Shown here: piece after piece, positions 8,101 to 15,275 of the stretch
How positions within the stretch are numbered: position 1 is the first letter of the stretch
Layout of the letters: every line of letters starts with the position of its first letter
Notes under the pieces: generated by a model
Told to the model about the DNA's origin: nothing
Seen by the model: the letters and a program-made list of their open reading frames with translations, nothing else
Databases searched by the model: none
Source of the DNA: an uncultured Sulfitobacter sp.
Lineage (GTDB): Bacteria; Pseudomonadota; Alphaproteobacteria; Rhodobacterales; Rhodobacteraceae
Reading direction: 5' to 3'
Length of the DNA: 20,528 nucleotides
Assembly: GCA_937923365.1 (NCBI GenBank)
Contig: CALAIJ010000053.1
Coordinates: 1-20,528 of the forward strand
Program-made: the position numbers and the translations under genes

Positions 8101-8952
8101 ATGGCCCCATTGATCCAGCGTGGCCCACAAGCCAAAGACACCGAAGAACAGGCAGAGGAGCAATCCCTGCAAGAAGCGGCCGCGCTTTCTCCAAGGCTGA
8201 TCTACGAAGTCATCCGCCGCGAGGGCGAGGAAGAGCTGGCGCGCAGCAAGCGGTCCCTGATCTGGTCAGGCATTGCTGCGGGCATGTTGATCAGCCTGTC
8301 GGTGCTGGGTGAGGCGATCCTGCGCACCTACCTGCCCGATACGCCGTCACGCTATCTGATCGAGAACCTTGGCTACTCGCTGGGCTTTCTGGCAGTGATC
8401 ATGGGGCGAATGCAGCTTTTCACCGAGAACACCATCACCACCGTCCTGCCCATCATGCGCGAATGCACGGTCTTTACCGTGGGGGCCATGTTGCGGCTTT
8501 GGGCGATCGTCCTAGGTGCGAACGTGATCGGCGCATTTCTGGCAGCCCTTCTGTTTGTCTACACCCCAAGTATCCCCGATGAGATCATGCCCGCGATCCT
8601 GTCTTTGTCAGAACATGCCACGGGCATGGGTGCGGGCGACAGCTTTTGGCGGGCAATTCCTGCGGGCATCATCGTTGCCCTGATTGTCTGGATGTTGCCG
8701 CAAGCGGACGAGAACGCCTTTCTGCTGATCCTCACGTTCACCTGGTTGATCGCGGCGGGGGATTTTACCCACATCGTCGCAGGCTCGGTCGAGATGGCAG
8801 TCCTGATGGTCAAAGGGCAATTGGCGGCTGGGCCGGCGATCTTTAGCTTCTTCCTGCCTGTGCTTGCGGGGAATATCATTGGGGGCACCGTGATCTTCAC
8901 CCTTGTTGCCTGGGGTCAGGTGCGTGACGATGTGGCAGAGCATGACGCCTGA
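8101..8952 (+). CDS. Formate/nitrite-transporter (FNT) family membrane channel, YfdC-like
   Basis: A 283-residue integral membrane protein of the FNT family. It resembles E. coli YfdC more than FocA or NirC. After a charged cytoplasmic N-terminus (Glu/Gln-rich, residues 10-55) come six hydrophobic segments. Landmarks are IENLGYSLGF, QLFTENTITTVLPIM, TWLIAAGDFTHIVAGSVE and a C-terminal LAGNIIGGTVIF, all with close YfdC counterparts. The start at 8101 is preferred because AGGAG lies 11 bases upstream; an ATG at 8044 and a TTG at 7981 lack a site. It would pass a small monovalent anion or weak acid; which one is not known for this subgroup. The BrkB-like gene follows after 24 bases, probably in the same operon. 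Confidence 0.88.
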   Translation: MAPLIQRGPQAKDTEEQAEEQSLQEAAALSPRLIYEVIRREGEEELARSKRSLIWSGIAAGMLISLSVLGEAILRTYLPDTPSRYLIENLGYSLGFLAVIMGRMQLFTENTITTVLPIMRECTVFTVGAMLRLWAIVLGANVIGAFLAALLFVYTPSIPDEIMPAILSLSEHATGMGAGDSFWRAIPAGIIVALIVWMLPQADENAFLLILTFTWLIAAGDFTHIVAGSVEMAVLMVKGQLAAGPAIFSFFLPVLAGNIIGGTVIFTLVAWGQVRDDVAEHDA

Positions 8953-8976
8953 CACCGTGCCGCGAAAGGAAACCCC

Positions 8977-9909
8977 ATGATCCGCCGTCCGCGCCTGAGA
9001 CCCCGCACCTATTGGGAAGCGCTGAAGGCCAGTTTCACCCATATCTCGGAGAACGACATCGGGTTGATCTCTGCTGGCGTGGCATTCTACGGGATGCTGT
9101 CGTTGTTTCCGGCATTGGCGGCACTGATTGCCTTGCTGGGGCTGATCTCTGATCCGGTTGTTGTGATCGCGCAGATGGAAGACATGAAAGGCCTGCTGCC
9201 TGCGGACGTCTACGAGATTATCAAGGATCAGGTCGTCTCGCTTGTCTCTGCGCGTGCCGATACGCTGGGGTGGGCCGGTATCCTTTCATTACTGGTGGCG
9301 CTGTGGTCTGCGCGGGCAGGGGTCGGGGCCATGATGATCGGGCTGAACAACGTCTACAACGAGCGGAGCCGCGCGATGGGCTGGCACTATCTGCGCGCGC
9401 TGTCGCTGACATTGGGTCTGGTAGCGGTGGGCATCATCGCGATGCTGTCGCTGGTGGTGACGCCTGTTGTGCTGGCGTTCTTTCCTGTCGGGGCATTCAC
9501 TGCGTGGCTGGTGGATATCCTGCGCTACGCCACGGCGGTGATCGTCCTGTTTGCGGGGCTTGGCGTGCTGTACCGGTTTGGGCCCAACCGCAGGCCTGCC
9601 CGGCTGTCGTGGCTGTCCTTGGGGGCTGTGGTGGCGATCGTGTCCTGGGGGGCGTTGTCGCTGGGCTTTTCCTACTACGTGGCGAACTTTGGCAATTACA
9701 ATCAGGTCTATGGCTCCATCGGGGCGGTGATTGCGATGTTGATCTGGCTATGGATCAGCAGCTTTCTGGTGTTGTTCGGGGCGTCCCTGAATGCCCAGAT
9801 CGAGTTGCGAACGCTTCCCGACAGCACGGTTGGCCGGCCACGGCCTATGGGCGAACGCGGTGCCTATGTGGCCGACAACCACATCTCGCCAAAAGACGAT
9901 GCAGGCTAA
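8977..9909 (+). CDS. YihY/virulence factor BrkB family membrane protein
   Basis: A 310-residue inner-membrane protein of the YihY/BrkB family (formerly misnamed RNase BN). It has the typical N-terminal amphipathic SFTHISENDIGLISAGVAFYG block, then about six membrane segments, LWSARAGVGAMMIGLNNVYNE after the second, and FGNYNQVYGSIGAVIAMLIWLW late in the chain. AAAGGA lies about 8 bases before the ATG. It is 24 bases downstream of the FNT gene and likely cotranscribed. Its TAA overlaps the stop codon of the convergent Crp/Fnr gene, leaving no room for a terminator between them. The molecular function of the family is unproven; transport or envelope integrity are the usual suggestions. Confidence 0.9.
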   Translation: MIRRPRLRPRTYWEALKASFTHISENDIGLISAGVAFYGMLSLFPALAALIALLGLISDPVVVIAQMEDMKGLLPADVYEIIKDQVVSLVSARADTLGWAGILSLLVALWSARAGVGAMMIGLNNVYNERSRAMGWHYLRALSLTLGLVAVGIIAMLSLVVTPVVLAFFPVGAFTAWLVDILRYATAVIVLFAGLGVLYRFGPNRRPARLSWLSLGAVVAIVSWGALSLGFSYYVANFGNYNQVYGSIGAVIAMLIWLWISSFLVLFGASLNAQIELRTLPDSTVGRPRPMGERGAYVADNHISPKDDAG

Positions 9910-10634
9910 AGAAACGGGCGGGGTTTGACGGGGGCCAGTGATGTGATCGCGACCTCGGAGAGGGCCTCAAGATCATTGACTTGCAAGATGCGGTCCGACC
10001 AGGAAACCAACTGACGGTCCTTGAGCTTGCCCAGCGTTTTGTTGGTATGCACCAATGACAGGCCGAGCGCGTCGGCAAGGTCGCGTTGGGTGTAGGGCAA
10101 CTCCATACAGTTGTTTGTGACCATGCCCAACGATTCTCCACGCTGGAAAATCTTGACCAAAGCCCACGCGATTGCCTCAAGAGCGGACCGTTGACCGACC
10201 GTCGCAAGTGCTTCGCCAAGGAAGTGTTCCTCGACGGCGGCAAGCCATGTGATGTCAAAGGCGCGGCTGGGGTGGCTTTTGAAATAGTTCCAGAATTCGG
10301 AGCGGTCAAAGACGCACAGGCGCATGGCGGTGCGCGCTTCGACGGAATGCCCCATCTCGCCCAGAATGCCGGCTTGCAGACCGATAAAGTCACCGGGGAA
10401 AACAAAGTTGATGACCTGCCGCTCTCCGTTGCGCAGGACTTTGTCGCGGATACCCATGCCGGACAGTGCGGTGAAAAGCTGCGGCGCGTTGGAGCCTTCC
10501 ATCAGGATTGGTGTGCCAGGCTCTACCGTCAGCTCACCTGCTTTAAAGCGCTGCATGAACTCCAGCTCTTCTTTTGACATAGGCATAAACGCGTCTTTGC
10601 GTTGAAGCGGGCAATGTTGGCATTGTGTTGGCAT
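9906..10634 (-). CDS. Crp/Fnr-family transcriptional regulator
   Basis: A 242-residue one-component regulator. It has a cyclic-nucleotide-binding-type beta barrel (about residues 25-130, with FPGDFIGLQAG), a dimerisation helix (about 135-165) and a C-terminal winged helix-turn-helix (MELPYTQRDLADALGLSLVHTNKTLGKL, given here from M177 in parts: the recognition helix is around residues 193-205). The N-terminus has C5-x2-C8 and there is a C107, but no third N-terminal Cys where Fnr has one, so a standard [4Fe-4S] cluster is doubtful. It is divergent from the receiver-like gene (85-base gap) and converges on brkB. The upstream start is retained because it keeps the Cys pair. Signal and regulon are unknown. 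Confidence 0.88.
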   Translation of the reverse strand: MPTQCQHCPLQRKDAFMPMSKEELEFMQRFKAGELTVEPGTPILMEGSNAPQLFTALSGMGIRDKVLRNGERQVINFVFPGDFIGLQAGILGEMGHSVEARTAMRLCVFDRSEFWNYFKSHPSRAFDITWLAAVEEHFLGEALATVGQRSALEAIAWALVKIFQRGESLGMVTNNCMELPYTQRDLADALGLSLVHTNKTLGKLKDRQLVSWSDRILQVNDLEALSEVAITSLAPVKPRPFL

Positions 10635-10719
10635 GGATTACGTAGGTTCCCTTATGTCATAGATTAATGCGCGACCTTGTCAGAAGTTCCATTGTTGTCC
10701 TTTATTAAGGGGACTCTGC

Positions 10720-11091
10720 ATGCGATTTCTTGTCTATGAACCGGATCCGCTTGTTCAAGCCGACATATACGAAACATTGACTGCGGCATTTGGCACACTC
10801 GTCCAAGGTGTCGCTGATCTGGCGGATCTCCCTCGGTTGGTGGGTGCATCCGACACGAAAACGATTGTTGTGGCTTCGGTGACGTCAGACGAAGTCTATC
10901 AAACGCTGAACTCTGTCGCAGATATAATGCGCCAGACGCCCACCGTTGTCGTTGGGACATTCACACCACCGTGGTTTGTCCCGAACGAGAAACAGGCGTT
11001 CGTCGCCCGTCCGTTTACAAGCGACGGGCTTGTTGCAGCTGTCAGAGGCGTGCTTGACGACCCGCATTCACCCCGCCCGCAAACGCCGTGA
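10720..11091 (+). CDS. Degenerate receiver-domain (pseudo-receiver) protein
   Basis: A stand-alone 123-residue protein with the outline of a CheY-like receiver. The N-terminal strand FLVYEPDPLVQADI keeps two acidic residues (E7, D9) like the metal pocket. The late ARPFTSDGLVAAV segment corresponds to the KPF motif, but Lys is replaced by Arg (R97). At the end of strand 3 (VVASVTSDE, about residues 50-58) there is no Asp at the expected phosphorylation position. It therefore probably does not take up phosphate in the usual way. AAGGGG sits about 8 bases before the ATG. Its last 50 bases overlap the convergent holin-like gene. Proximity to phyR invites a link to the stress response, but none is shown. 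Confidence 0.65.
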   Translation: MRFLVYEPDPLVQADIYETLTAAFGTLVQGVADLADLPRLVGASDTKTIVVASVTSDEVYQTLNSVADIMRQTPTVVVGTFTPPWFVPNEKQAFVARPFTSDGLVAAVRGVLDDPHSPRPQTP

Positions 11092-11386
11092 TGACATCTG
11101 CCACCGCGGTTTGTGTCGTGGGCTGCGGTGCTGGTGCTTCGACTGGCGTGCTTTTGCCCCGGTAGGCAAGAACGGCGAGGGTCACAAGCGAGATACCCAG
11201 ATAGGCCGAGCCCAGCACAAGTGCGGCATGCATCGCAGGCATCAGCGTGACCAAAACCAACCAACTGGCCAGCGTGAGAAAGCCGATCCCGACGCACATG
11301 GTGGCCAGTGCCAAGGCACCCAACGCCGTGGTGTGCACGGCGCGGGTGACTTTGGCGTCAACCTGATGTTTGACATGGGCAAGCAT
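11042..11386 (-). CDS. Phage-holin-family / YqjE-like small membrane protein
   Basis: A 114-residue protein with two strong hydrophobic segments (about residues 20-47 and 52-75), a short basic N-terminal stretch and a Pro/Ala-rich soluble tail. This is the layout of DUF1469 / YqjE-like 'phage holin family' proteins, which despite the name occur as chromosomal envelope proteins. Its ATG lies 1 base after the stop codon of the DUF883 gene, so it is the second gene of that operon, as yqjE follows yqjD in E. coli. It should be under the same EcfG-type promoter. Its 3' end overlaps the receiver-like gene by 50 bases on the other strand. The family call rests on topology and context more than on motifs. 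Confidence 0.75.
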   Translation of the reverse strand: MLAHVKHQVDAKVTRAVHTTALGALALATMCVGIGFLTLASWLVLVTLMPAMHAALVLGSAYLGISLVTLAVLAYRGKSTPVEAPAPQPTTQTAVADVITAFAGGVNAGRQARL

Positions 11387-11387
11387 C

Positions 11388-11696
11388 TTAGCGGCGCGCC
11401 GTCAGCATGCCGATCAGGAAGCCTGCACCGGCGGCGATGCCCAATGCTGTGGCGGGCTGGGTGCGGATGAACTCTTCGGCACGCTCCTGCGTTTCCACCG
11501 CCTTGGTCTGGCCGGTCTCTTTGAGGTCGGCTGCGGTGGACTTGACCGTATCCGCAGCTTCGGAGGCTTTGACTTTGCCATAGTTGCCCATCGCGGAAGT
11601 CAAAGCGGCGATGTCGTCTTTCAGGATCGCCATCTGTTCTGTGAGGTCTTCCATTGTGGGTTCGGATTTGGCTGTTCGTGCGGCTGAATTGGCCAT
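11388..11696 (-). CDS. DUF883 / ElaB-YqjD family membrane-anchored protein
   Basis: A 102-residue protein. Residues 15-80 are polar, Ala/Glu/Lys-rich and predicted helical or coiled coil, and residues 81-100 (PATALGIAAGAGFLIGMLTA) make a C-terminal membrane anchor ending in ARR. This is the pattern of ElaB/YqjD/DUF883 proteins; E. coli YqjD is a stationary-phase protein that binds ribosomes at the membrane. AAGGAGA lies 9 bases before the ATG. An exact EcfG-type promoter lies at 11737-11761, 41-65 bases upstream, so it is probably induced by general stress. It is followed at once by the holin-like gene. Confidence 0.88.
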   Translation of the reverse strand: MANSAARTAKSEPTMEDLTEQMAILKDDIAALTSAMGNYGKVKASEAADTVKSTAADLKETGQTKAVETQERAEEFIRTQPATALGIAAGAGFLIGMLTARR

Positions 11697-11736
11697 GAGC
11701 GTTCTCCTTCAAATCATAGTCATTGGTTGAGAGAAC

Positions 11737-11761
11737 AACGTGTCAGCCTGCGGATGGTTCC
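11737..11761 (-). promoter_or_regulatory. EcfG-type promoter for the DUF883-holin operon
   Basis: On the minus strand, GGAAC (11757-11761), 16 bases, CGTT (11737-11740). This is an exact match to the alphaproteobacterial general-stress sigma consensus. The start codon of the DUF883 gene is 40 bases beyond the -10 element, which leaves a leader of roughly 30 bases with the ribosome binding site. Confidence 0.85.
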
Positions 11762-11793
11762 GAATTCTCCATCGAAATCAAATCGGCCACACG

Positions 11794-11826
11794 AAAAAAG
11801 GCCCCACGCAGCACGTGGAGCCCTTT
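11794..11826 (-). terminator. Rho-independent terminator of phyR
   Basis: On the minus strand a GC-rich stem (core CCACG/CGTGG, one mismatch and one bulge, outer AAA/TTT) is followed by six T's (AAAAAA at 11794-11799). It begins 24 bases after the phyR stop codon and separates phyR from the DUF883 promoter. Confidence 0.85.
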
Positions 11827-11850
11827 CAAAATTGTCACTGCCGTCCGCTG

Positions 11851-12660
11851 TTATGCGTTCAGTGTTTCCGTGCTGGAAAAGAACATCGCTTGCGACACTG
11901 CCGACACGACCTGATCCACCGAATACGGCTTGGAGATCAGGAACGCAGGCTCTGGCTTGTCACCTGTCAGCAACCGTTCGGGGAAGGCAGTGATAAAGAT
12001 CACCGGACGCTGCCCAAGCTCCGTTAGCAGATCGTTCACGGCATCAATGCCCGAAGAATTGTCTGCAAGTTGAATGTCCGCAAGGATCAGATCGGGCGGG
12101 TCGGATTTGCCCAGCGCGACGGCCTCGTCCCGCGTGCGGGCGATCCCTGTGATGCGGTGGCCCATCTCTGCAACGATGCTTTCGATGTCCATCGCGATAA
12201 TCGCCTCGTCCTCGATAATCATGACCGATCCCGCTGTGCTGTCGGCCATTTCCTGACGGGCGATGCTGACCAGTTCTTCGGCATCAGACTGGCTGACACC
12301 GATGATGGTCGCGACCTCGGCAAAGGAGAACCCTTCGACCGTGTGCAGCAGCAGCGCTTCGCGGCTGTTGTTGGTCAGGCTGGCAAGACGTTTTTGCGCC
12401 TTGGCCCGTGCCCCGCTTTCGCCGTCTTCCACTGGGGCGCCGGCGCTGGCCCAAATGCCATAAAGAACACGGAACAACCCCGTGCGGGTATCCGTGCCGT
12501 CCAGCACGCTTGGGTCGGCCAAGATCGCCTCGAGTGCGGCGGCAGCAAATGCGTCACCGCTTTGTTGGCTGCCAGTCATTGCTCGGGAAAATCGGCGCAG
12601 GTAGGGGATTGCCTGCCCCAGCGCGTCGCTTACGTTCGTTGTTCCAGATGCATCGCTCAT
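11851..12660 (-). CDS. phyR: General stress response regulator PhyR
   Basis: The 269-residue anti-anti-sigma factor of the general stress response. Residues 10-135 are a sigma-factor mimic: a degenerate sigma-2 part, then a sigma-4-like LTNNSREALLLHTVEGFSF block. Residues 145-262 are a receiver with acidic pocket E150/D151, phosphoacceptor D195 in LADIQL, T224 in FITAF and K244 in ISKPY. When phosphorylated, PhyR opens and binds NepR, releasing EcfG. The start at 12660 gives the usual family length, with AGGACC about 10 bases before; the open frame extends far upstream on the same strand but there it is only antisense to nepR, ecfG and the kinase gene. It is divergent from nepR, and an EcfG-like site (12698-12723) points at it, which would give positive feedback. 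Confidence 0.97.
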   Translation of the reverse strand: MSDASGTTNVSDALGQAIPYLRRFSRAMTGSQQSGDAFAAAALEAILADPSVLDGTDTRTGLFRVLYGIWASAGAPVEDGESGARAKAQKRLASLTNNSREALLLHTVEGFSFAEVATIIGVSQSDAEELVSIARQEMADSTAGSVMIIEDEAIIAMDIESIVAEMGHRITGIARTRDEAVALGKSDPPDLILADIQLADNSSGIDAVNDLLTELGQRPVIFITAFPERLLTGDKPEPAFLISKPYSVDQVVSAVSQAMFFSSTETLNA

Positions 12661-12690
12661 GCGGCGAGGTCCTTTTTTATTCTGTTCATG

Positions 12691-12715
12691 GGAACTAAAC
12701 CCGCACTCAGACGTT
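12691..12715 (+). promoter_or_regulatory. EcfG-type promoter for nepR-ecfG
   Basis: GGAAC (12691-12695), 16 bases, CGTT (12712-12715), an exact consensus match. It lies 58 bases before the nepR start codon and implies autoregulation of the ecfG operon. Confidence 0.88.
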
Positions 12716-12723
12716 TTGGTTCC
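12698..12723 (-). promoter_or_regulatory. Probable EcfG-type promoter for phyR, overlapping the nepR promoter
   Basis: On the minus strand, GGAAC (12719-12723), 17 bases, GGTT (12698-12701), one base off the common -10. It lies 38 bases before the phyR start and shares most of its span with the nepR promoter on the other strand. Confidence 0.55.
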
Positions 12724-12772
12724 ACGGGAAGTCAGATTTCTCAAATTTTTTCTGCGCCAAGGAAGGTTCACG

Positions 12773-12931
12773 TTGGGACAGCCAAACCACAAACCTGATC
12801 GCGAGAGCGTGATCGATGAAAACCTCAAGCGGGTCTTTAACGAGACCTTGGAAGAAGGGATTCCCGACCGCTTCAAGAATTTGCTCGACCAGTTGAAACA
12901 ACTGGATGCCGAAAAAGGCAGCAGCAAGTGA
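12773..12931 (+). CDS. nepR: Anti-sigma factor NepR (TTG start)
   Basis: A 52-residue anti-sigma factor that holds EcfG inactive until phospho-PhyR takes it away. The core RESVIDENLKRVFNETLEEG followed by IPDRFKNLLDQLKQLD is the NepR signature: two helices around the invariant IP-R-F. The start is inferred to be TTG at 12773: AAGGAAGG lies 6 bases before it, and no in-frame ATG or GTG lies between the predicted transcription start (about 12722) and this point. The frame's upstream ATG at 12659 precedes the promoter and is excluded. The last bases overlap the ecfG GTG (GTGA), which suggests translational coupling and matched amounts of sigma and anti-sigma. Confidence 0.93.
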   Translation: MGQPNHKPDRESVIDENLKRVFNETLEEGIPDRFKNLLDQLKQLDAEKGSSK

Positions 12932-13485
12932 GTACACCGGACCCACGTGACGAGCTGGTTGAGCATTTGCCCGCCATGCGCGCCTTTGCCATCAGTCTGA
13001 CGCGTAATGGTGCGACAGCCGATGACATGGTGCAAGACACGCTTGTCAAAGCATGGACCAACATCGACAAGTTCGAGGTGGGAACCAACATGCGCGCGTG
13101 GCTGTTCACCATTTTGCGCAACACGTTCTACTCCTCGCGGCGCAAGGCAAAACGCGAAGTCGCGGACGTGGACGGCGTGTTGACCGACAATCTGGCGGAA
13201 AAGCCGGCACACGACGGCCACATGCAGATGAATGATTTCCGCAAGGCTCTCGATCAGTTGAATGATGAACAACGCGAGGCGCTGCTGCTGGTCGGCGCAT
13301 CCGGTTTTTCTTATGAGGAGGCCGCCGACATGTGCGGCGTCGCGATCGGTACGATGAAAAGCCGCACCAACCGCGCCCGTGCCCGCTTGGCCGAATTGAT
13401 GGGTCACGATGAAAACGAAAAGCTGGAGCTGACAGACGACGCCACCATGTCGGTTATCTCCGCTTCGAATGTGTCTTCGTTCTAG
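12928..13485 (+). CDS. ecfG: General stress ECF sigma factor EcfG
   Basis: A 185-residue ECF sigma factor of the EcfG (ECF15) group, the effector of the alphaproteobacterial general stress response. Sigma-2 covers about residues 10-75 (LPAMRAFAISLTRN, DDMVQDTLVKAW, RAWLFTILRN), and sigma-4 about 105-160 (LNDEQREALLLVGASGFSYEE, then GVAIGTMKSRTNRARARL). A short acidic, Ser-rich tail follows. The GTG start overlaps the nepR stop codon. It should recognise GGAAC-N16/17-CGTT, which is found in front of its own operon and two other units in this window. The kinase gene begins 3 bases after its stop, so all three genes form one transcript. Confidence 0.96.
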   Translation: MSTPDPRDELVEHLPAMRAFAISLTRNGATADDMVQDTLVKAWTNIDKFEVGTNMRAWLFTILRNTFYSSRRKAKREVADVDGVLTDNLAEKPAHDGHMQMNDFRKALDQLNDEQREALLLVGASGFSYEEAADMCGVAIGTMKSRTNRARARLAELMGHDENEKLELTDDATMSVISASNVSSF

Positions 13486-13488
13486 GCC

Positions 13489-15210
13489 GTGACGTCGGGG
13501 TTTTTCAATGGCGACGCGCTGCGCGGACTGGCTGTTCGTGTGTTGGTGTTCCTGTCCCTGGCCTTGCTGCCCATCGGTCTGATTGCAGTCGTGCAATCGC
13601 GCCAGATCAACGAGCAAAGCCAGGAAAACGCAAAACTCTCCTTGCTTGCTGTGACAGAGCGGATTTCGGCGAGCCAAGAGCGCGTCCTACAAGAAGCATT
13701 TGGCGCTGGTGAGGCGCTGGGCGCTATCGTCAAACTGCGCCGCCGCAACGCAGAGACATGCTCCGATTTTCTCAGACAATACCGGCAGGCTATTTCCCAT
13801 TACAGCATGGTCGGATATGTGCAGACCGATGGCACGATGCGGTGCTCTTCGCTTGGGCGCGCCCTTGATCTGTCGCAGGATACCGTGATCACAGAGGCAC
13901 TTTCCAAGGATAGCCGGCAGGCATTGGCCCACGTTGGTGGCGAAAATGGCATGGGCCCGTCCATCATGGTGACAGTTCCGGTCTTTGATGGTGATGCCCG
14001 CGACGGCATGATGGTGATCGCGATTCCCTACCAAAAGCTCGCGGTTGCCGAAGATACAAATTTGCCGGTAAGGCCGCTTGCCCTGATCACCTTTAACACG
14101 CGCGGGGATGTTCTGACCTCGCCAGCTATTCTGCGGAATGGGGGGCAGGAACTGCCTGCGGATGTCTCCCTTGCCGCGTTTTCAGGCAAGGTAACGTCGG
14201 TTTTCCGTGCACGGAACGAAGCGGGCGAAAGGCGCGCCTATGCGGTGTTGCCGCTGGTGCCGGACGCCGTTTATGCGCTGAGTGTCTGGCCCAGTGACAC
14301 ACCAATTCTAAGGTCTGATGTGTCCACGCGGCTCAGCGCGCTTCTGCCTGTCTTTATGTGGGTGGCCAGCCTTGTAGTGGCTTTCTGGGCGCTGAACAGG
14401 CTGGCGATCACACATATCCGCAAGCTGGTCCGGCAGATGCGGCGCTTTGCTATCAACCGGATGCTGCCCCGCGATACGCTGTCGCCTTCCGTCCCGACAG
14501 AACTGGTCGAGATGGAGCGGGCCTTTATCGACATGGCGCAATCCATCTTGCGGGACGAAGCCGCGCAAGAAGATTCGATCCGCGAAAAGAACATCCTGCT
14601 TAAGGAAGTGCATCACCGTGTGAAGAATAACCTGCAGCTTATCTCGTCGATCATGAACATGCAGATCCGGCAGGCCAAAGGCGACGATGCCAAATTCGTG
14701 TTGCGGCGCTTGCAAGAACGCATCCTAAGCCTCGCCACTGTGCACGAGAACCTTTATCGCAACGATAACCTTGTGCGCGTTGATGCAGGCAACCTGCTGC
14801 ACGAAACGGTCAATCAGCTACTCGCCGTTGGTCTTGCGCCGGGCAGCAATGTCCAGGTCACGCAACATTACGAGCCGATCACGCTGGACCCCGATGATGC
14901 CGCACCGTTGACGCTGCTTGCTTCCGAAGCAGTAACCAACGCGCTCAAGTACATCTCGGCAGCGCCGGGCAGCAAAGCGGAAATGCGCGTCGAGCTGAGC
15001 CATGACGGCCAAGGGCAAGCGCGCCTGTTGATCGAAAACTCTGCTGTTGAGGCACCCAGCGAGGTGGGTACAGGTCTGGGTTCCAAGCTGATCACAGCCT
15101 TTACACGCCAGTTGAATGGTCACCAGGAGGCCCTTCATGAGAACGGCTGTTACCGGTTGCAAATCACCTTCCCAGTGCCGGAACGGGACAAGCCGGTGCA
15201 CGATTATTGA
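13489..15210 (+). CDS. Membrane HisKA_2-type sensor kinase/phosphatase of the stress locus
   Basis: A 573-residue membrane sensor, probably acting on PhyR. Transmembrane helix 1 is about residues 13-34, an extracytoplasmic sensing domain about 35-280, helix 2 about 283-305, then a HAMP-like linker. HisKA_2 follows, with the paired H375/H376 in EVHHRVKNNLQ, and an HATPase part from about 465 (N box E480, N484). The G1 box, normally DxGxG, reads ENSAVEAP (E516-N517), while GTGLGSKLI is kept. The GTG start is 3 bases after the ecfG stop. Kinases at this spot are called PhyK-like in some species and act as PhyR phosphatase (PhyP) in Sphingomonas; the altered G1 box makes the second option worth testing. 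The input signal is not known. Confidence 0.88.
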   Translation: MTSGFFNGDALRGLAVRVLVFLSLALLPIGLIAVVQSRQINEQSQENAKLSLLAVTERISASQERVLQEAFGAGEALGAIVKLRRRNAETCSDFLRQYRQAISHYSMVGYVQTDGTMRCSSLGRALDLSQDTVITEALSKDSRQALAHVGGENGMGPSIMVTVPVFDGDARDGMMVIAIPYQKLAVAEDTNLPVRPLALITFNTRGDVLTSPAILRNGGQELPADVSLAAFSGKVTSVFRARNEAGERRAYAVLPLVPDAVYALSVWPSDTPILRSDVSTRLSALLPVFMWVASLVVAFWALNRLAITHIRKLVRQMRRFAINRMLPRDTLSPSVPTELVEMERAFIDMAQSILRDEAAQEDSIREKNILLKEVHHRVKNNLQLISSIMNMQIRQAKGDDAKFVLRRLQERILSLATVHENLYRNDNLVRVDAGNLLHETVNQLLAVGLAPGSNVQVTQHYEPITLDPDDAAPLTLLASEAVTNALKYISAAPGSKAEMRVELSHDGQGQARLLIENSAVEAPSEVGTGLGSKLITAFTRQLNGHQEALHENGCYRLQITFPVPERDKPVHDY

Positions 15211-15275
15211 TCGGCATATGGGTGCTGAAAGCCTCCAACTTAGCGAAAAGTGTATCTAGACCCCTGACATTTCTT

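Noticed and set aside
13081..13106. GGAAC, 17 bases, TGTT inside ecfG
   Set aside because: The -10 element is off and the site is inside a coding region with no start downstream to serve; likely chance.
12661..13677. Upstream extension of the phyR frame on the minus strand
   Set aside because: It is antisense to nepR, ecfG and the kinase gene; PhyR has its usual length from 12660 with a ribosome binding site.
15170..15194. GGAAC, 16 bases, CGAT at the end of the kinase gene
   Set aside because: The -10 does not match; the exact site at 15276-15300 is closer to the small gene.
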